Assembly (NCBI RefSeq): GCF_900142605.1
Contig: NZ_FRBL01000012.1
Coordinates: 133,991 to 197,990 of the forward strand
DNA length: 64,000 nucleotides
Direction: 5' to 3'
DNA from: Chitinophaga jiangningensis
GTDB lineage: Bacteria > Bacteroidota > Bacteroidia > Chitinophagales > Chitinophagaceae
This document shows, piece by piece, positions 33,154-41,575 of the stretch; the stretch's first letter is position 1, and each line of letters begins with the position of its first letter. The position numbers were made by a program, and so were the translations under genes. Below the pieces are notes generated by a model. That model saw nothing but the letters and a program-made list of their open reading frames with translations, searched no databases and was not told the origin of the DNA.

Positions 33154-33660
33154 TCACTTCACCGGTAGCATGTTCTCCAGATTCACCGGGAAACTATCAT
33201 ACTTATTGTACAACTGCAGGTACTTCGCAGGGTCCACAGGCTGCTCACTCAGAATATCCACCAACCCGCGAAAGAAACCTTCCCTTTTTTCAGCGGGATT
33301 AAACAGCAGTGTGAGCACCACCGGCTCATCGGTATCATTGGCAAAGCCGTGGGGCGTAAACCGTGGTGCGTATGCCACTGAGCCGGGCGACAGCTGATGT
33401 TTATCGTTGCCGGTAAAAAGGGTGAGTATGCCTTTGTTTACTATAAAGGTTTCATCCATGAAGCGGTGGTAATGCAGCTGCGCTCCAACAGTACGTGGGG
33501 CAAGCGTGATTTCGTATACGCCGAGGTGACTGTTGGACATCTCCGTGGTTACCTTAAAAACAAAAGAGGAGCCGCCGAGTTCCAGTCGCTCTCCCTCTCC
33601 GGGGTGTAATATGGTGGCGTTGTTAGCGAGTTGATCTTCCAGGTAGTTTATCGTTTTCAT
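33154..33660 (-). CDS. Cupin-domain protein
   Basis: 168-residue single-domain cupin with metal-site motifs LHYHRFMDETFIVNKG (about 62-78) and SVAYAPRFTPHGFAN (about 92-106). The His/Glu residues fit a metal-binding cupin, for example a dioxygenase or a small-molecule sensor. There is no signal peptide. The Crp gene lies upstream on the same strand, 80 bases away. Reaction unknown. Confidence 0.85.
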   Translation of the reverse strand: MKTINYLEDQLANNATILHPGEGERLELGGSSFVFKVTTEMSNSHLGVYEITLAPRTVGAQLHYHRFMDETFIVNKGILTLFTGNDKHQLSPGSVAYAPRFTPHGFANDTDEPVVLTLLFNPAEKREGFFRGLVDILSEQPVDPAKYLQLYNKYDSFPVNLENMLPVK

Positions 33661-33739
33661 AATTGCTGTGTTTTATGAAAACAAAATTCAGGTATGCGCC
33701 ACTCAAAAACATTTACATATGTTGAGACTTTTGAAAAAA

Positions 33740-34312
33740 CTATAATTCGGCGCGTATGCGGCTCAGCTGTGTAGGGGTGATGCCCAGATAGGAGGCAATT
33801 TCATGCTGTTTCAGTCGGTTTTGCAGGGTAGGGAACTGCTGAATGAACGCCATGTAACGACTCTTAGCCGTATCGTAGCGTAGCGATATTTCCTGTGGCT
33901 CCTTTTCCAGTACCCAGTGGATTTCCAGGTAGCGGATGTACAAGGCGGCCACGTCAGGATAAAGAGTGGTCAACTTTTTAAACTCATGGAAATTATATTC
34001 CAGTACAGTGGTGTTTTCCAGGGCGCGGATGGTAAACTGGCTGGGGCTTTGCGTTAGCAATGCACTCACGGATGCTGCCAGATAGGTTTCCGGAAAGAAA
34101 CGCTTGATCACTATATCACCATTGGGGGCGGTATAGTATTGCGAGAACAGCCCTTTTACTACAAAGGCTACTTGTCGCGGCACCTGGCCTTCCGCTACCA
34201 GCGTTTCATTACGTCTGTAGGTGCGGCTGCTAATGATCTCACCCCATGCCTGCCGGCTTTCGGCCGACAACGGATGGTATTTGGTTACTTTATCCCAGAA
34301 ATCAGTCATCAT
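33740..34312 (-). CDS. Crp/Fnr-like transcriptional regulator
   Basis: 190 residues from MMTDFWDKV (an ATG at 34330 would overlap the end of the HxlR gene by 11 bases). Cyclic-nucleotide-binding-like barrel at about 25-115 and helix-turn-helix near the C-terminus (HEIASYLGITPTQLSRIRAEL). It belongs to the same Bacteroidota group as three other Crp-like proteins in the window. Upstream on the same strand is hxlR, downstream is the cupin gene. Confidence 0.87.
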   Translation of the reverse strand: MMTDFWDKVTKYHPLSAESRQAWGEIISSRTYRRNETLVAEGQVPRQVAFVVKGLFSQYYTAPNGDIVIKRFFPETYLAASVSALLTQSPSQFTIRALENTTVLEYNFHEFKKLTTLYPDVAALYIRYLEIHWVLEKEPQEISLRYDTAKSRYMAFIQQFPTLQNRLKQHEIASYLGITPTQLSRIRAEL

Positions 34313-34319
34313 GTACGCC

Positions 34320-34658
34320 TTATTTTCCAATTACTTTTTTGCGGTGCTGCAGGCCCCAGAAATGCAGCTCATCCAGTACCTTCTCCAGCGATAAGCCATG
34401 TGGAGTAATGGAATACTCCACCGTTGGCGGAAAGGTATCATACACTTCCCTGGTCACCAGTTTATTGGCTTCCAGGCTTTTCAGCTCCTTTGATAATGTT
34501 TTGTCTGTAATCCCGCTGACCTCCCTGGCAATTTGCCGGAAGCGTTTCGGCTTTTCAGACAATGCAAACAAGATAAGCACTTTCCATCTGCCTTCAATTG
34601 CTTCTACTGCATCCTTTATGGAGAGCATCGTTTTCGGGCATCCACATTTAGATAACAT
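34320..34658 (-). CDS. HxlR-family transcriptional regulator
   Basis: 112-residue winged-helix protein of the HxlR/YodB group, with GRWKVLILFALSEKPKRF and ITDKTLSKELKSLEANKLV (DNA-binding helices) and the wing VEYSITPHG. The N-terminal CGCP (residues 5-8) may sense thiol-reactive compounds, as in YodB-type proteins. It diverges from the DoxX gene; the gap holds two related inverted repeats. Confidence 0.92.
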   Translation of the reverse strand: MLSKCGCPKTMLSIKDAVEAIEGRWKVLILFALSEKPKRFRQIAREVSGITDKTLSKELKSLEANKLVTREVYDTFPPTVEYSITPHGLSLEKVLDELHFWGLQHRKKVIGK

Positions 34659-34676
34659 GAGCAGTTGTTTTACGTT

Positions 34677-34727
34677 ACTATCTATCCGGATAGTGCTTTC
34701 CTAAGGGGAAGTAATATCCAATGGATA
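34677..34727. promoter_or_regulatory. HxlR operator pair upstream of DoxX and hxlR
   Basis: CTATCCGGATAG (34682-34693, perfect; extended as ACTATC-N6-GATAGT from 34677) and TATCC-AAT-GGATA (34715-34727) share the half-site TATCC/GGATA. The second overlaps the -33 region of the DoxX promoter, whose -7 box is at 34739-34746. Confidence 0.65.
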
Positions 34728-34738
34728 GTAAAGGTAGG

Positions 34739-34746
34739 TAATTTTG
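34739..34746 (+). promoter_or_regulatory. Likely -7 box of the DoxX gene
   Basis: TAATTTTG matches TAnnTTTG exactly and lies 20 bases before the DoxX ATG. The expected -33 position is occupied by the second HxlR-type inverted repeat. Confidence 0.6.
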
Positions 34747-34766
34747 CTCCATCAAAAACAACAGCA

Positions 34767-35141
34767 ATGACTACTACACCCAAAGTATTAAACGTGCTCC
34801 TTTGGATGGCACAGGGAATTTTAGCTGCCACTTTATTATGGGCAGGTTTTATGAAGATATTAGCGCCGCAGGGCCTGCCATTCCCGTGGGTAAAGGAACA
34901 CCCGCTGCTGGTGGTACTGACCGGTATAACGGACCTCCTGGGAGGGGCAGGCGTGGTATTGCCCGGGTTGCTGCGAATCCTTCCGAAACTGGTGGTGACC
35001 GCGGCATATGGGATCATTGCCTTAATGATATCGGCTATTATCTTCCATATCAGCAGAGGTGAAGCCAGCGATATAGGTTTTAATATAGGCATGATCGTTA
35101 TAGCACTGTTTGTAGCCTGGGGGAGGAGGAGGTACCTGTAA
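34767..35141 (+). CDS. DoxX-family membrane protein
   Basis: 124-residue inner-membrane protein with four membrane segments. It has the DoxX pattern: a first helix with ATLLWAGFMKIL, then GITDLLGGAGVVLPGLL. DoxX proteins are linked to redox or thiol stress but their reaction is not settled. The ATG at 34767 follows a -7 box at 34739-34746 and two HxlR-type operators. Divergent hxlR points to control by that regulator, as is common for DoxX genes. Confidence 0.88.
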   Translation: MTTTPKVLNVLLWMAQGILAATLLWAGFMKILAPQGLPFPWVKEHPLLVVLTGITDLLGGAGVVLPGLLRILPKLVVTAAYGIIALMISAIIFHISRGEASDIGFNIGMIVIALFVAWGRRRYL

Positions 35142-35336
35142 TTGAAATTCATCATGTACGCATTGCTCATTAACTAAAGAGAAGCTACATCCGTTACATC
35201 TGTGCGAGACCTGCATATATAAATATTTTCAACTTTTTGCCACTATCTGCGTTATAATATTGACACCTGGTAATGTGACCCTGGCTTTCGGCATGCATTC
35301 CTTTGCAGTTGTTCCACCTAAAGAAAAAGAAATAAT

Positions 35337-36560
35337 ATGAGCCACTATTTCTGTGCGCGGAAAGCTTTGACCATATTGAGCTTACCTGTATGTTGCCTGC
35401 TTACAAACAAAGCCTTCGGGCAATACATCTTATCGGATACAACAAATAAAGTATCTGTTCAATACGGAGAAAAAGGTTTTGAATTCCGTACGAGAGATGA
35501 CAAGTTTCTTCTACAGATTCAGAGCCGGTTTCAGTTTCGTTTCGCTACACCTGAGGATCAGGACCCGGTTACGTACGATGATTTTATGGGAGATAACAAG
35601 ACTTCTTTCAAAATTAACCGGGCCAGGTTAAAAGTGGGAGGTCACGCATTTAAGCCCTGGATTAAATATTACTGGGAATATGAGTTGAGCCAGTCCAATC
35701 TGCTCAACTTTACACTTTCGGTGGAGAAGTGGGAATGGCTCAAATTCCAGGTGGGGCAGTTCAAAGTGGAGTATTCCCGCGAACGCAGGATCAGCAGTGG
35801 GGAGCAACAAATGGTGGACAGATCGGTGATTAACCGCCCATTTACCGTTGACCGGCAGCAGGGGGCTGAAATTTATGGCAGACTCAAAGGGAGGGGTGTG
35901 GCAGACTTCAATTACTGGTTAGGAGTTTTCACTGGTACCGGTCGTGGCTCTACGCAAAATGATGATAATCACCTGATGTACTTTACTCGTTTACAATGGA
36001 ATTTTACCGGCGACTACCTGGACTTTGAAGGTAGTGATATCGAAATTCATGAGCGGCCTGCCGGTGTGCTGGCGGTGAATAGTGTAACCAACCGCAGCCC
36101 TTATACGCGTTTTTCCCAGGCAGGAGGAGGTTCATTAGAGGGCTATGAAAACGGACTACCGGGGCAATACCGGGTAAACCAGGCAAATGTGGAAACAGCC
36201 TTCATGTACAAAGGATTTAGCTGGCAGATGGAGTACCACTGGAAAGAGATTGTGGACAAGCTAAATAACGATGAAACCAATACATTGCATGGTTATTATG
36301 TACAGGCTGGTTATTTCTTTCACCAGGCTATCGACTGGTGGCCTGCGCCTTTGGAAGTGGCAGCGCGCAATGCTGGCTATTTTCCTAACAGGGAAGAAGA
36401 TCAAACAAAGAAAAGGGAAACATCATTGGCATTTAACTGGTTTTTTCACAAGCATAAGAATAAACTCACGATGGAAACCAGCTACTTTAACTACGATAAA
36501 ACCGGGGATATTCCAGCCAGTGAATGGCGATTCAGACTGCAATGGGATATTTCGCTGTAA
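35337..36560 (+). CDS. Phosphate-selective porin O/P-like outer-membrane porin
   Basis: 407-residue outer-membrane beta-barrel with a signal peptide (residues 1-28). It has FLLQIQSRFQFRF, FKINRARLKVGGHAF, YYWEYELSQS and a VGQFKVEYSRERRISSGEQQ stretch typical of the OprO/OprP family, and ends in a WDISL strand. The family conducts anions such as phosphate or polyphosphate. A sulfatase gene is convergent downstream, so a role in uptake of sulfate-ester anions or products is a reasonable guess. The intergenic region 35142-35336 shows no clear promoter. Confidence 0.85.
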   Translation: MSHYFCARKALTILSLPVCCLLTNKAFGQYILSDTTNKVSVQYGEKGFEFRTRDDKFLLQIQSRFQFRFATPEDQDPVTYDDFMGDNKTSFKINRARLKVGGHAFKPWIKYYWEYELSQSNLLNFTLSVEKWEWLKFQVGQFKVEYSRERRISSGEQQMVDRSVINRPFTVDRQQGAEIYGRLKGRGVADFNYWLGVFTGTGRGSTQNDDNHLMYFTRLQWNFTGDYLDFEGSDIEIHERPAGVLAVNSVTNRSPYTRFSQAGGGSLEGYENGLPGQYRVNQANVETAFMYKGFSWQMEYHWKEIVDKLNNDETNTLHGYYVQAGYFFHQAIDWWPAPLEVAARNAGYFPNREEDQTKKRETSLAFNWFFHKHKNKLTMETSYFNYDKTGDIPASEWRFRLQWDISL

Positions 36561-36564
36561 GGAT

Positions 36565-36606
36565 AAAAAAGAACGGTGATTCAACTGAATCACCGTTCTT
36601 TTTTTA
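36565..36606. terminator. Bidirectional terminator between porin and sulfatase
   Basis: GAACGGTGATT pairs with AATCACCGTTC around CAACTG, flanked by A and T runs on the two sides. It ends both convergent genes. Confidence 0.85.
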
Positions 36607-36608
36607 GG

Positions 36609-39050
36609 TTAATCTTTCTGGAATGCCCGCTGGGCTTCTTTTTGTAAATCATTATATTCCTGTTTACCTACGGAAACACCTACACCGAGTATTGTTCCGC
36701 CGGTAAATTTACCCGGACTTTTGTATTCCTGACTTACCGCATCTCCACTGTCAAAACCTACACAAAGCCCATCTCCGGCAAGCGTGAATTTACCTGGTTG
36801 TGTTTTCATTGGTCCTTCGGCTACCACTTTATCGTTGATATACAGCTTAGCCTTACCTATCTGTTCACCATGTTCGCCGGTGCTTTCACGGATGAACTCC
36901 ATACCTAGAGTGTACTTGCCAGGTTTCAGTGCCACACTGGACATGAACTTCTGTTCCGGCTTAATGCCGAGGAAATTGTATACATAATACAACCTGTTAT
37001 TCTTGATAAACAGGGTATGGCCACCAAAGCGGGAACCGTGCGCAAAGATTACTCCAGATGCATTGGCGTTTTTAATATCCACATCAGCAAGGATCTTATA
37101 GGATCTGCCACGGACATTCACGGCCACCCCTTCCGGAACAGGTGCGGTGCCAGGGTAATAAACATAAGTTTCGCGCGGTGCTTCTTCAGATGGTCTTTCA
37201 ATTGTCAGCACCTCAACCGCGGTCCTATCATCCAATGGCAATACTAGATTTTTTTCGGCTTCCTCCATCCAGTCATTAATGAGCTCCTTTAACTTTTGTG
37301 GGTTTTCTTTGGCGAGGTTCTTTGACTCTGAGCGATCTAGATCTACATGATAGAGTTCCCATTCATCCTGGTCAAATTTCCCTTTTCCCGTTAATGGTGC
37401 ATGCAGCGCTACGGCTTTCCAGCCATCTTTCCATAAGGCTCTTGTTCCAAGCATGGAGTAATATTGTATATGCTTTTTAGTGGGGTCATTTGGTTTGGCA
37501 TCGAACGTATAACGCATTGATACTCCGGATAACGGATACTGCCCTATGCCATTGAAGGTTGTTGGCATTTCCACGCCACAAACATCCAGAATAGTAGGCA
37601 TAATATCCGTAGAGTGGTGGTACTGGTTACGAATTTCACCATGTACCTTGATTCCTTTAGGCCAACATATGACCAATGGATCTGCAGTGCCGCCTGCGTA
37701 TTCACTATAGCGTTTGAACATTTTGTTAGGCGAGGAGAATGCAGCTGCCCATCCTGTTGGATAATGTTCATAGGTATCGGGGCTACCCAGTTTATCCAAA
37801 TATTTCAGATTTTCAGATAGCTCGTCAGGATAACCATTGAAGAACTTATTTTCGTTTACAGAACCGTTAGGGGAACCTTCTCCAGAGGCACCGTTATCAG
37901 CAGCATACAGAATCAAGGTATTATCCAACTGCCCTGTTTTTTCTAAATAATCAATGACACGGCCAACCTGGGCATCCGTATATTCAGAAAATCCTGCATA
38001 TACTTCTGCCAGGCGGGAGAAGAGTTTTTTCTCGTCTGGTTTCAACTGATCCCATGGTTTCACATAGTCGCCAGGGTTTGCAATATTGGGTGGCAGCGGA
38101 TTAAAATCGGTAAGCACTGTTCCTGCCGGAATGATACCCTTGGCAATCATGCGAGGTACTACCCATTTTCTGTAAGCATCATATCCATCGTCGAATTTTC
38201 CTTTGTATTTGGCAATGTATTCTGCCGGCGCATGATGTGGTGCGTGGTTGGCACCAGGGCAATACCACAGAAACCATGGTTTGGATGGATTGGTGGCTTT
38301 TTGATCACGGATAAATTCCATGGCTTTGTCAGCAAGGTCCTTGGAGAGATGATAGCCTTCCTCAGGAGAATAGGGTTGATCCACGAAATGATTATCCTCC
38401 GTTAAATCGGGATACCATTGGTTAGTTTCACCGCCGAGGAATCCGTAGTATCGGTCAAAACCCATTTGTACAGGCCATTGTTTCCTGCTGGCGCCAGAAG
38501 CAACATCCTGCTCTGGCACGTTGTGGTCTTTACCAATCCAGAATGTACTCCAACCATTTTGCTGCAAAATCTGTCCAATGGTGGCGCATTGCGCGGGGAT
38601 ACGACCGTGTGCTCCAGGAAACCCATCTGCAGCTTCGGTAATAGCAGCATTCCCGGTAAGATGTTGGTTCCGCCCGGTGAGCAGGGTGGCGCGGGTAGGG
38701 GAGCAAAGCGCAGTAGTATGCCATTGGGTGTACAACAACCCGCGGTCAGCAAGTTTCTGCAGGGTAGGCATTTGAATTCTTCCACCATAGGGCGACCACG
38801 CGGCAATGCCGGTATCATCATATAAGATAAAAAGCACATTCGGTGAGCCGGCAGGCGCTTTCTTCGGTGTGTATGACGCCCAGTCCGCTTTGGAGTCACG
38901 CACATCCAGTTTTATAACGCCTTTAAATTGTTCTTTTGTTACTTTTTGGGGATCAGCCTGTGCATTTATTCGCTGGGGTAGTTGCAGGCTGCATAACAAC
39001 AGCCCTGATGCCGCTACCCGTTTGAGGGTAGCAAAATTTCGACTCCTCAT
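36609..39050 (-). CDS. Type I sulfatase (arylsulfatase family)
   Basis: Exported sulfate-ester hydrolase. From the ATG at 39050 it has 813 residues, including a signal peptide (1-30). The active-site motif CSPTR (Cys116-Arg120) followed by ATLLTGR is the C-type signature matured to formylglycine. NVLFILYDDTG (71-81) supplies the metal-binding Asp pair, and HAPHHAP and YAADNGASGE add further metal residues. A C-terminal beta domain of about 200 residues is extra. No sulfatase-maturation enzyme is in the window. The porin gene is convergent. Substrate, aromatic or glycan sulfate, is not evident. Confidence 0.92.
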   Translation of the reverse strand: MRSRNFATLKRVAASGLLLCSLQLPQRINAQADPQKVTKEQFKGVIKLDVRDSKADWASYTPKKAPAGSPNVLFILYDDTGIAAWSPYGGRIQMPTLQKLADRGLLYTQWHTTALCSPTRATLLTGRNQHLTGNAAITEAADGFPGAHGRIPAQCATIGQILQQNGWSTFWIGKDHNVPEQDVASGASRKQWPVQMGFDRYYGFLGGETNQWYPDLTEDNHFVDQPYSPEEGYHLSKDLADKAMEFIRDQKATNPSKPWFLWYCPGANHAPHHAPAEYIAKYKGKFDDGYDAYRKWVVPRMIAKGIIPAGTVLTDFNPLPPNIANPGDYVKPWDQLKPDEKKLFSRLAEVYAGFSEYTDAQVGRVIDYLEKTGQLDNTLILYAADNGASGEGSPNGSVNENKFFNGYPDELSENLKYLDKLGSPDTYEHYPTGWAAAFSSPNKMFKRYSEYAGGTADPLVICWPKGIKVHGEIRNQYHHSTDIMPTILDVCGVEMPTTFNGIGQYPLSGVSMRYTFDAKPNDPTKKHIQYYSMLGTRALWKDGWKAVALHAPLTGKGKFDQDEWELYHVDLDRSESKNLAKENPQKLKELINDWMEEAEKNLVLPLDDRTAVEVLTIERPSEEAPRETYVYYPGTAPVPEGVAVNVRGRSYKILADVDIKNANASGVIFAHGSRFGGHTLFIKNNRLYYVYNFLGIKPEQKFMSSVALKPGKYTLGMEFIRESTGEHGEQIGKAKLYINDKVVAEGPMKTQPGKFTLAGDGLCVGFDSGDAVSQEYKSPGKFTGGTILGVGVSVGKQEYNDLQKEAQRAFQKD

Positions 39051-39214
39051 GTTATTTGTTTTTTGGTGATGGTGGACGATATTGGTTATAAGACCTGGTT
39101 GTTGGTCAGTTCTACGCACTGACCTGAGGATGCCTGTTGTTATGCTTAAGGAAGGATTGCTGAAGGATATAAAACAACAGAAATTACGAATTGTTGCCTG
39201 GCAGGGCCTGTTTA

Positions 39215-39252
39215 TAAAAAAAGCCCGGAACAGGTTAATTGCTGTTCCGGGC
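39215..39252 (-). terminator. Terminator of the ThuA/CBM6 gene
   Basis: GCCCGGAACAG (39223-39233) pairs with CTGTTCCGGGC (39242-39252); read on the minus strand it is followed by seven T residues. Confidence 0.85.
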
Positions 39253-39270
39253 CTGCTAAAATGCTTGTAT

Positions 39271-41199
39271 TTACTGCGTCTTCTGGACCTTATACCGCTT
39301 ATGATAATTCTTTGCGCTTATTTCCAGTATATACGTGCCCGTTGGTAACTTACCAGCCTCCAGCACATATCTCGTCTGCTGCATTTTTACAATGTTACGT
39401 ACCTGCGCTCTGCCGCTGATATCATACAGCGTGGCGGCGTGCATGGTCACATTTGCCGGCAGTGAATAATAGAGCTGCGACTGAAAAGGATTTGGAAACG
39501 CTGCTGCGTCTGCAGTTTTTGATGCAGTTAAGCTACTGCTGCCGGATACAGCATCTGCGCTGGTTTCAAGCAATGCAGCACTGGCCACCGGACCTACAAT
39601 GCTGAAATTAAATTTCTCCCATGCGTCGATGGTGGTTCGCGTGCAGGTCATCGCAGCGGCACCGTTTTCTGACGATACATACCTGCCGTTGTTGCCTCGC
39701 AGTGAAATGGTGCCATCGCTGTGCTGAATCCAGTCGAACTGCTCATAACTGCCCACCGTAGCGCGGTTGCAGGTAATGGCCGTAGCACCGTTTTCAGAAG
39801 AAACATATTTAGCCATACTGCGCAGGGAAATTTTTCCGCCGGGTGCTGCCAGTACGCTGAACTGTTCCCATGTTTGCGGTGCTGTGCGGGTGCAACGCAT
39901 GGCCTGCGTACCATTTTCGCCGCTCACATACAGGTTGTTATTCCCCCTGAGCGTAATCACGGAGCCCACCGGTGCTGTTACCGGGGTGTTGGCAGCAAAG
40001 GATATCCAGTTAAGATTAAAACCTCCGGCTACCACTTGCAGTCGTAATGTTTGCTCTCCGGCCGATAGGTTCACCGTGGTGTTGACGGTAGTCCATGTTT
40101 GCCAGGCACCGGTTACGGGAAGGGTAGTAGTGGCCAGTACCGTAGTGTCTTTTTTCAGCTGTATGGTGCCGGCGGTAGTTTGACTGGCCACGCGGTATTG
40201 CACCGTGTAAGCACCGGCGGATTGCACGTTTACTTTATAGTCTATCCAGTCGCCGGCATCGGTATAGCCCACGTTTAACCCACCGCCTGTATCCGTGGTA
40301 GTTTCGGTTTGAATGCCACTCATGGTAGTAAAGTTTTCTGCCTGTACTGTGCCAGGAATGGGAATCGCAGGCGCCGGTCCGGCAGGCACGCCACCCAGCC
40401 ACAGCAGCCCGTCTATTATGAACTTGTTTTGAATGGCACTGGCAAAAGTGGATGACTTGCCAGTGTTGGTGGAATAGTTCATGTCGTTATGCCCGAAGTT
40501 AGCATACAGCATTTTGTAGTTTTTGTTGGTCCATATCACCGGGTAGTAACCGCTGTACCACGACTGATTAGGATCGGTACCCAGCGGGAAGCTGGCCGGA
40601 TCGATGGAGCAGAGAATGTTGATGTTGCTGTTGTTACGCAGGTCGTTGCTCCAGGAATACCACTCGCTTACAGCACTGGTAAATGTCTGTGGTAATTGCT
40701 GCGTGCTGGGATGGGTTTGATCCTCGCAGCGCAGAATAGCCGTGGTAGGCCCCCAAGTATTACTCTGGAAGTTGCCCGACCCCAGGAAGGTATTATTATA
40801 CCAGCTCCAGGCGCCAGCATTGGTGGTAAAGGCGCATACGTGGAAGCCCATCCAGGCGCCCCCGTTTTGCATGTAAGTTTGGAATGCGGCCCGCTGCGTA
40901 GCATTGGTAGGGGCATCGTCGAGAAAGAGCACCACCTGGTATTGCGACAAAAACGTAGCATTCAGGTTGTTCCAGTTGTTGGTAGCCTCGTACGAAAAGT
41001 TGTACTGCGCTGCAATACCGGGAAACCACTGGTTAGCTTCCTGCACAAAGTTGATATGCGCAGCATCGTAAGTGCCGTTGTAAAATGCGATCACTTTAAA
41101 ACGTGGTGTTTGCGCCTGCAAGGTGATATGCGCCAGCAGCACACAACACAGCAGGATACATCGAAAGGCTTTAGTGGAAAGGGACCTGTTTTGTAACAT
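39271..41199 (-). CDS. Secreted ThuA-CBM6-fascin-like protein with type IX sorting domain
   Basis: 642-residue multi-domain secreted protein. Signal peptide (1-29), ThuA-like domain (about 33-270, with FKVIAFYNGTYDAAH and GGAWMGFHV), CBM6-type carbohydrate-binding domain (about 285-405, with TDTGGGLNVGYTDAGDWIDY), three fascin-like repeats (about 410-555; LYVSGENG, KYVSSENG and RYVSSENG each followed by a Trp/Tyr-Glu-Gln/Lys-Phe), and a type IX secretion C-terminal domain (about 570-642, ending TYILEISAKNYHKRYKVQ). It should be exported through the type IX system and bind a sugar polymer; the ThuA part may act on sugars. Enzymatic activity is not shown. Confidence 0.88.
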   Translation of the reverse strand: MLQNRSLSTKAFRCILLCCVLLAHITLQAQTPRFKVIAFYNGTYDAAHINFVQEANQWFPGIAAQYNFSYEATNNWNNLNATFLSQYQVVLFLDDAPTNATQRAAFQTYMQNGGAWMGFHVCAFTTNAGAWSWYNNTFLGSGNFQSNTWGPTTAILRCEDQTHPSTQQLPQTFTSAVSEWYSWSNDLRNNSNINILCSIDPASFPLGTDPNQSWYSGYYPVIWTNKNYKMLYANFGHNDMNYSTNTGKSSTFASAIQNKFIIDGLLWLGGVPAGPAPAIPIPGTVQAENFTTMSGIQTETTTDTGGGLNVGYTDAGDWIDYKVNVQSAGAYTVQYRVASQTTAGTIQLKKDTTVLATTTLPVTGAWQTWTTVNTTVNLSAGEQTLRLQVVAGGFNLNWISFAANTPVTAPVGSVITLRGNNNLYVSGENGTQAMRCTRTAPQTWEQFSVLAAPGGKISLRSMAKYVSSENGATAITCNRATVGSYEQFDWIQHSDGTISLRGNNGRYVSSENGAAAMTCTRTTIDAWEKFNFSIVGPVASAALLETSADAVSGSSSLTASKTADAAAFPNPFQSQLYYSLPANVTMHAATLYDISGRAQVRNIVKMQQTRYVLEAGKLPTGTYILEISAKNYHKRYKVQKTQ

Positions 41200-41575
41200 G
41201 GAATGAAGGGTTTAAATGGTTATAAAACGTGGAATGGCTCATGGGTGTATCAGTCCGCGCTACAGCAGGCGGCAAACACAAGGTAGCAGGGCTACCGGCA
41301 GCACATCGGTGCTGCTATGACTGACTGGATTATTCGGGAGGGTGATGTGTCGTTAGTAAACTTATAAAATATTACTGATACTATTTTTCCTTTTTTAACG
41401 TTCCGTCACTATCTATTTATAAATGCCGGGTAAACGTGTATTTTGCACACCTGAAAATAATCAACTTCGTACTTCCCATTCTTTCCAAAACATCCTATCT
41501 TCCCGCCGGATTAGCAACCAAAACTATTCAAAGTCATAACCAGGAACTGGTGTATGTGTACTTTAGTGTTCCACT
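41200..41575. other. Divergent intergenic region with leader hairpins
   Basis: 376-base gap between the ThuA gene and the Kelch regulator. It holds the hairpins GGTAGCAGGGCTACC (41282-41296) and GCAGCAC-ATCG-GTGCTGC (41298-41315). A partial -7 box (TATTTTG, near 41438) lies ahead of the regulator gene. No gene was recognised. Confidence 0.5.

Noticed and set aside
39655..39945. Repeat-rich stretch considered as a CRISPR-like or satellite repeat
   Set aside because: The similarity comes from three protein-level fascin-like repeats within the ThuA/CBM6 gene; spacing and sequence at DNA level do not match a CRISPR array.
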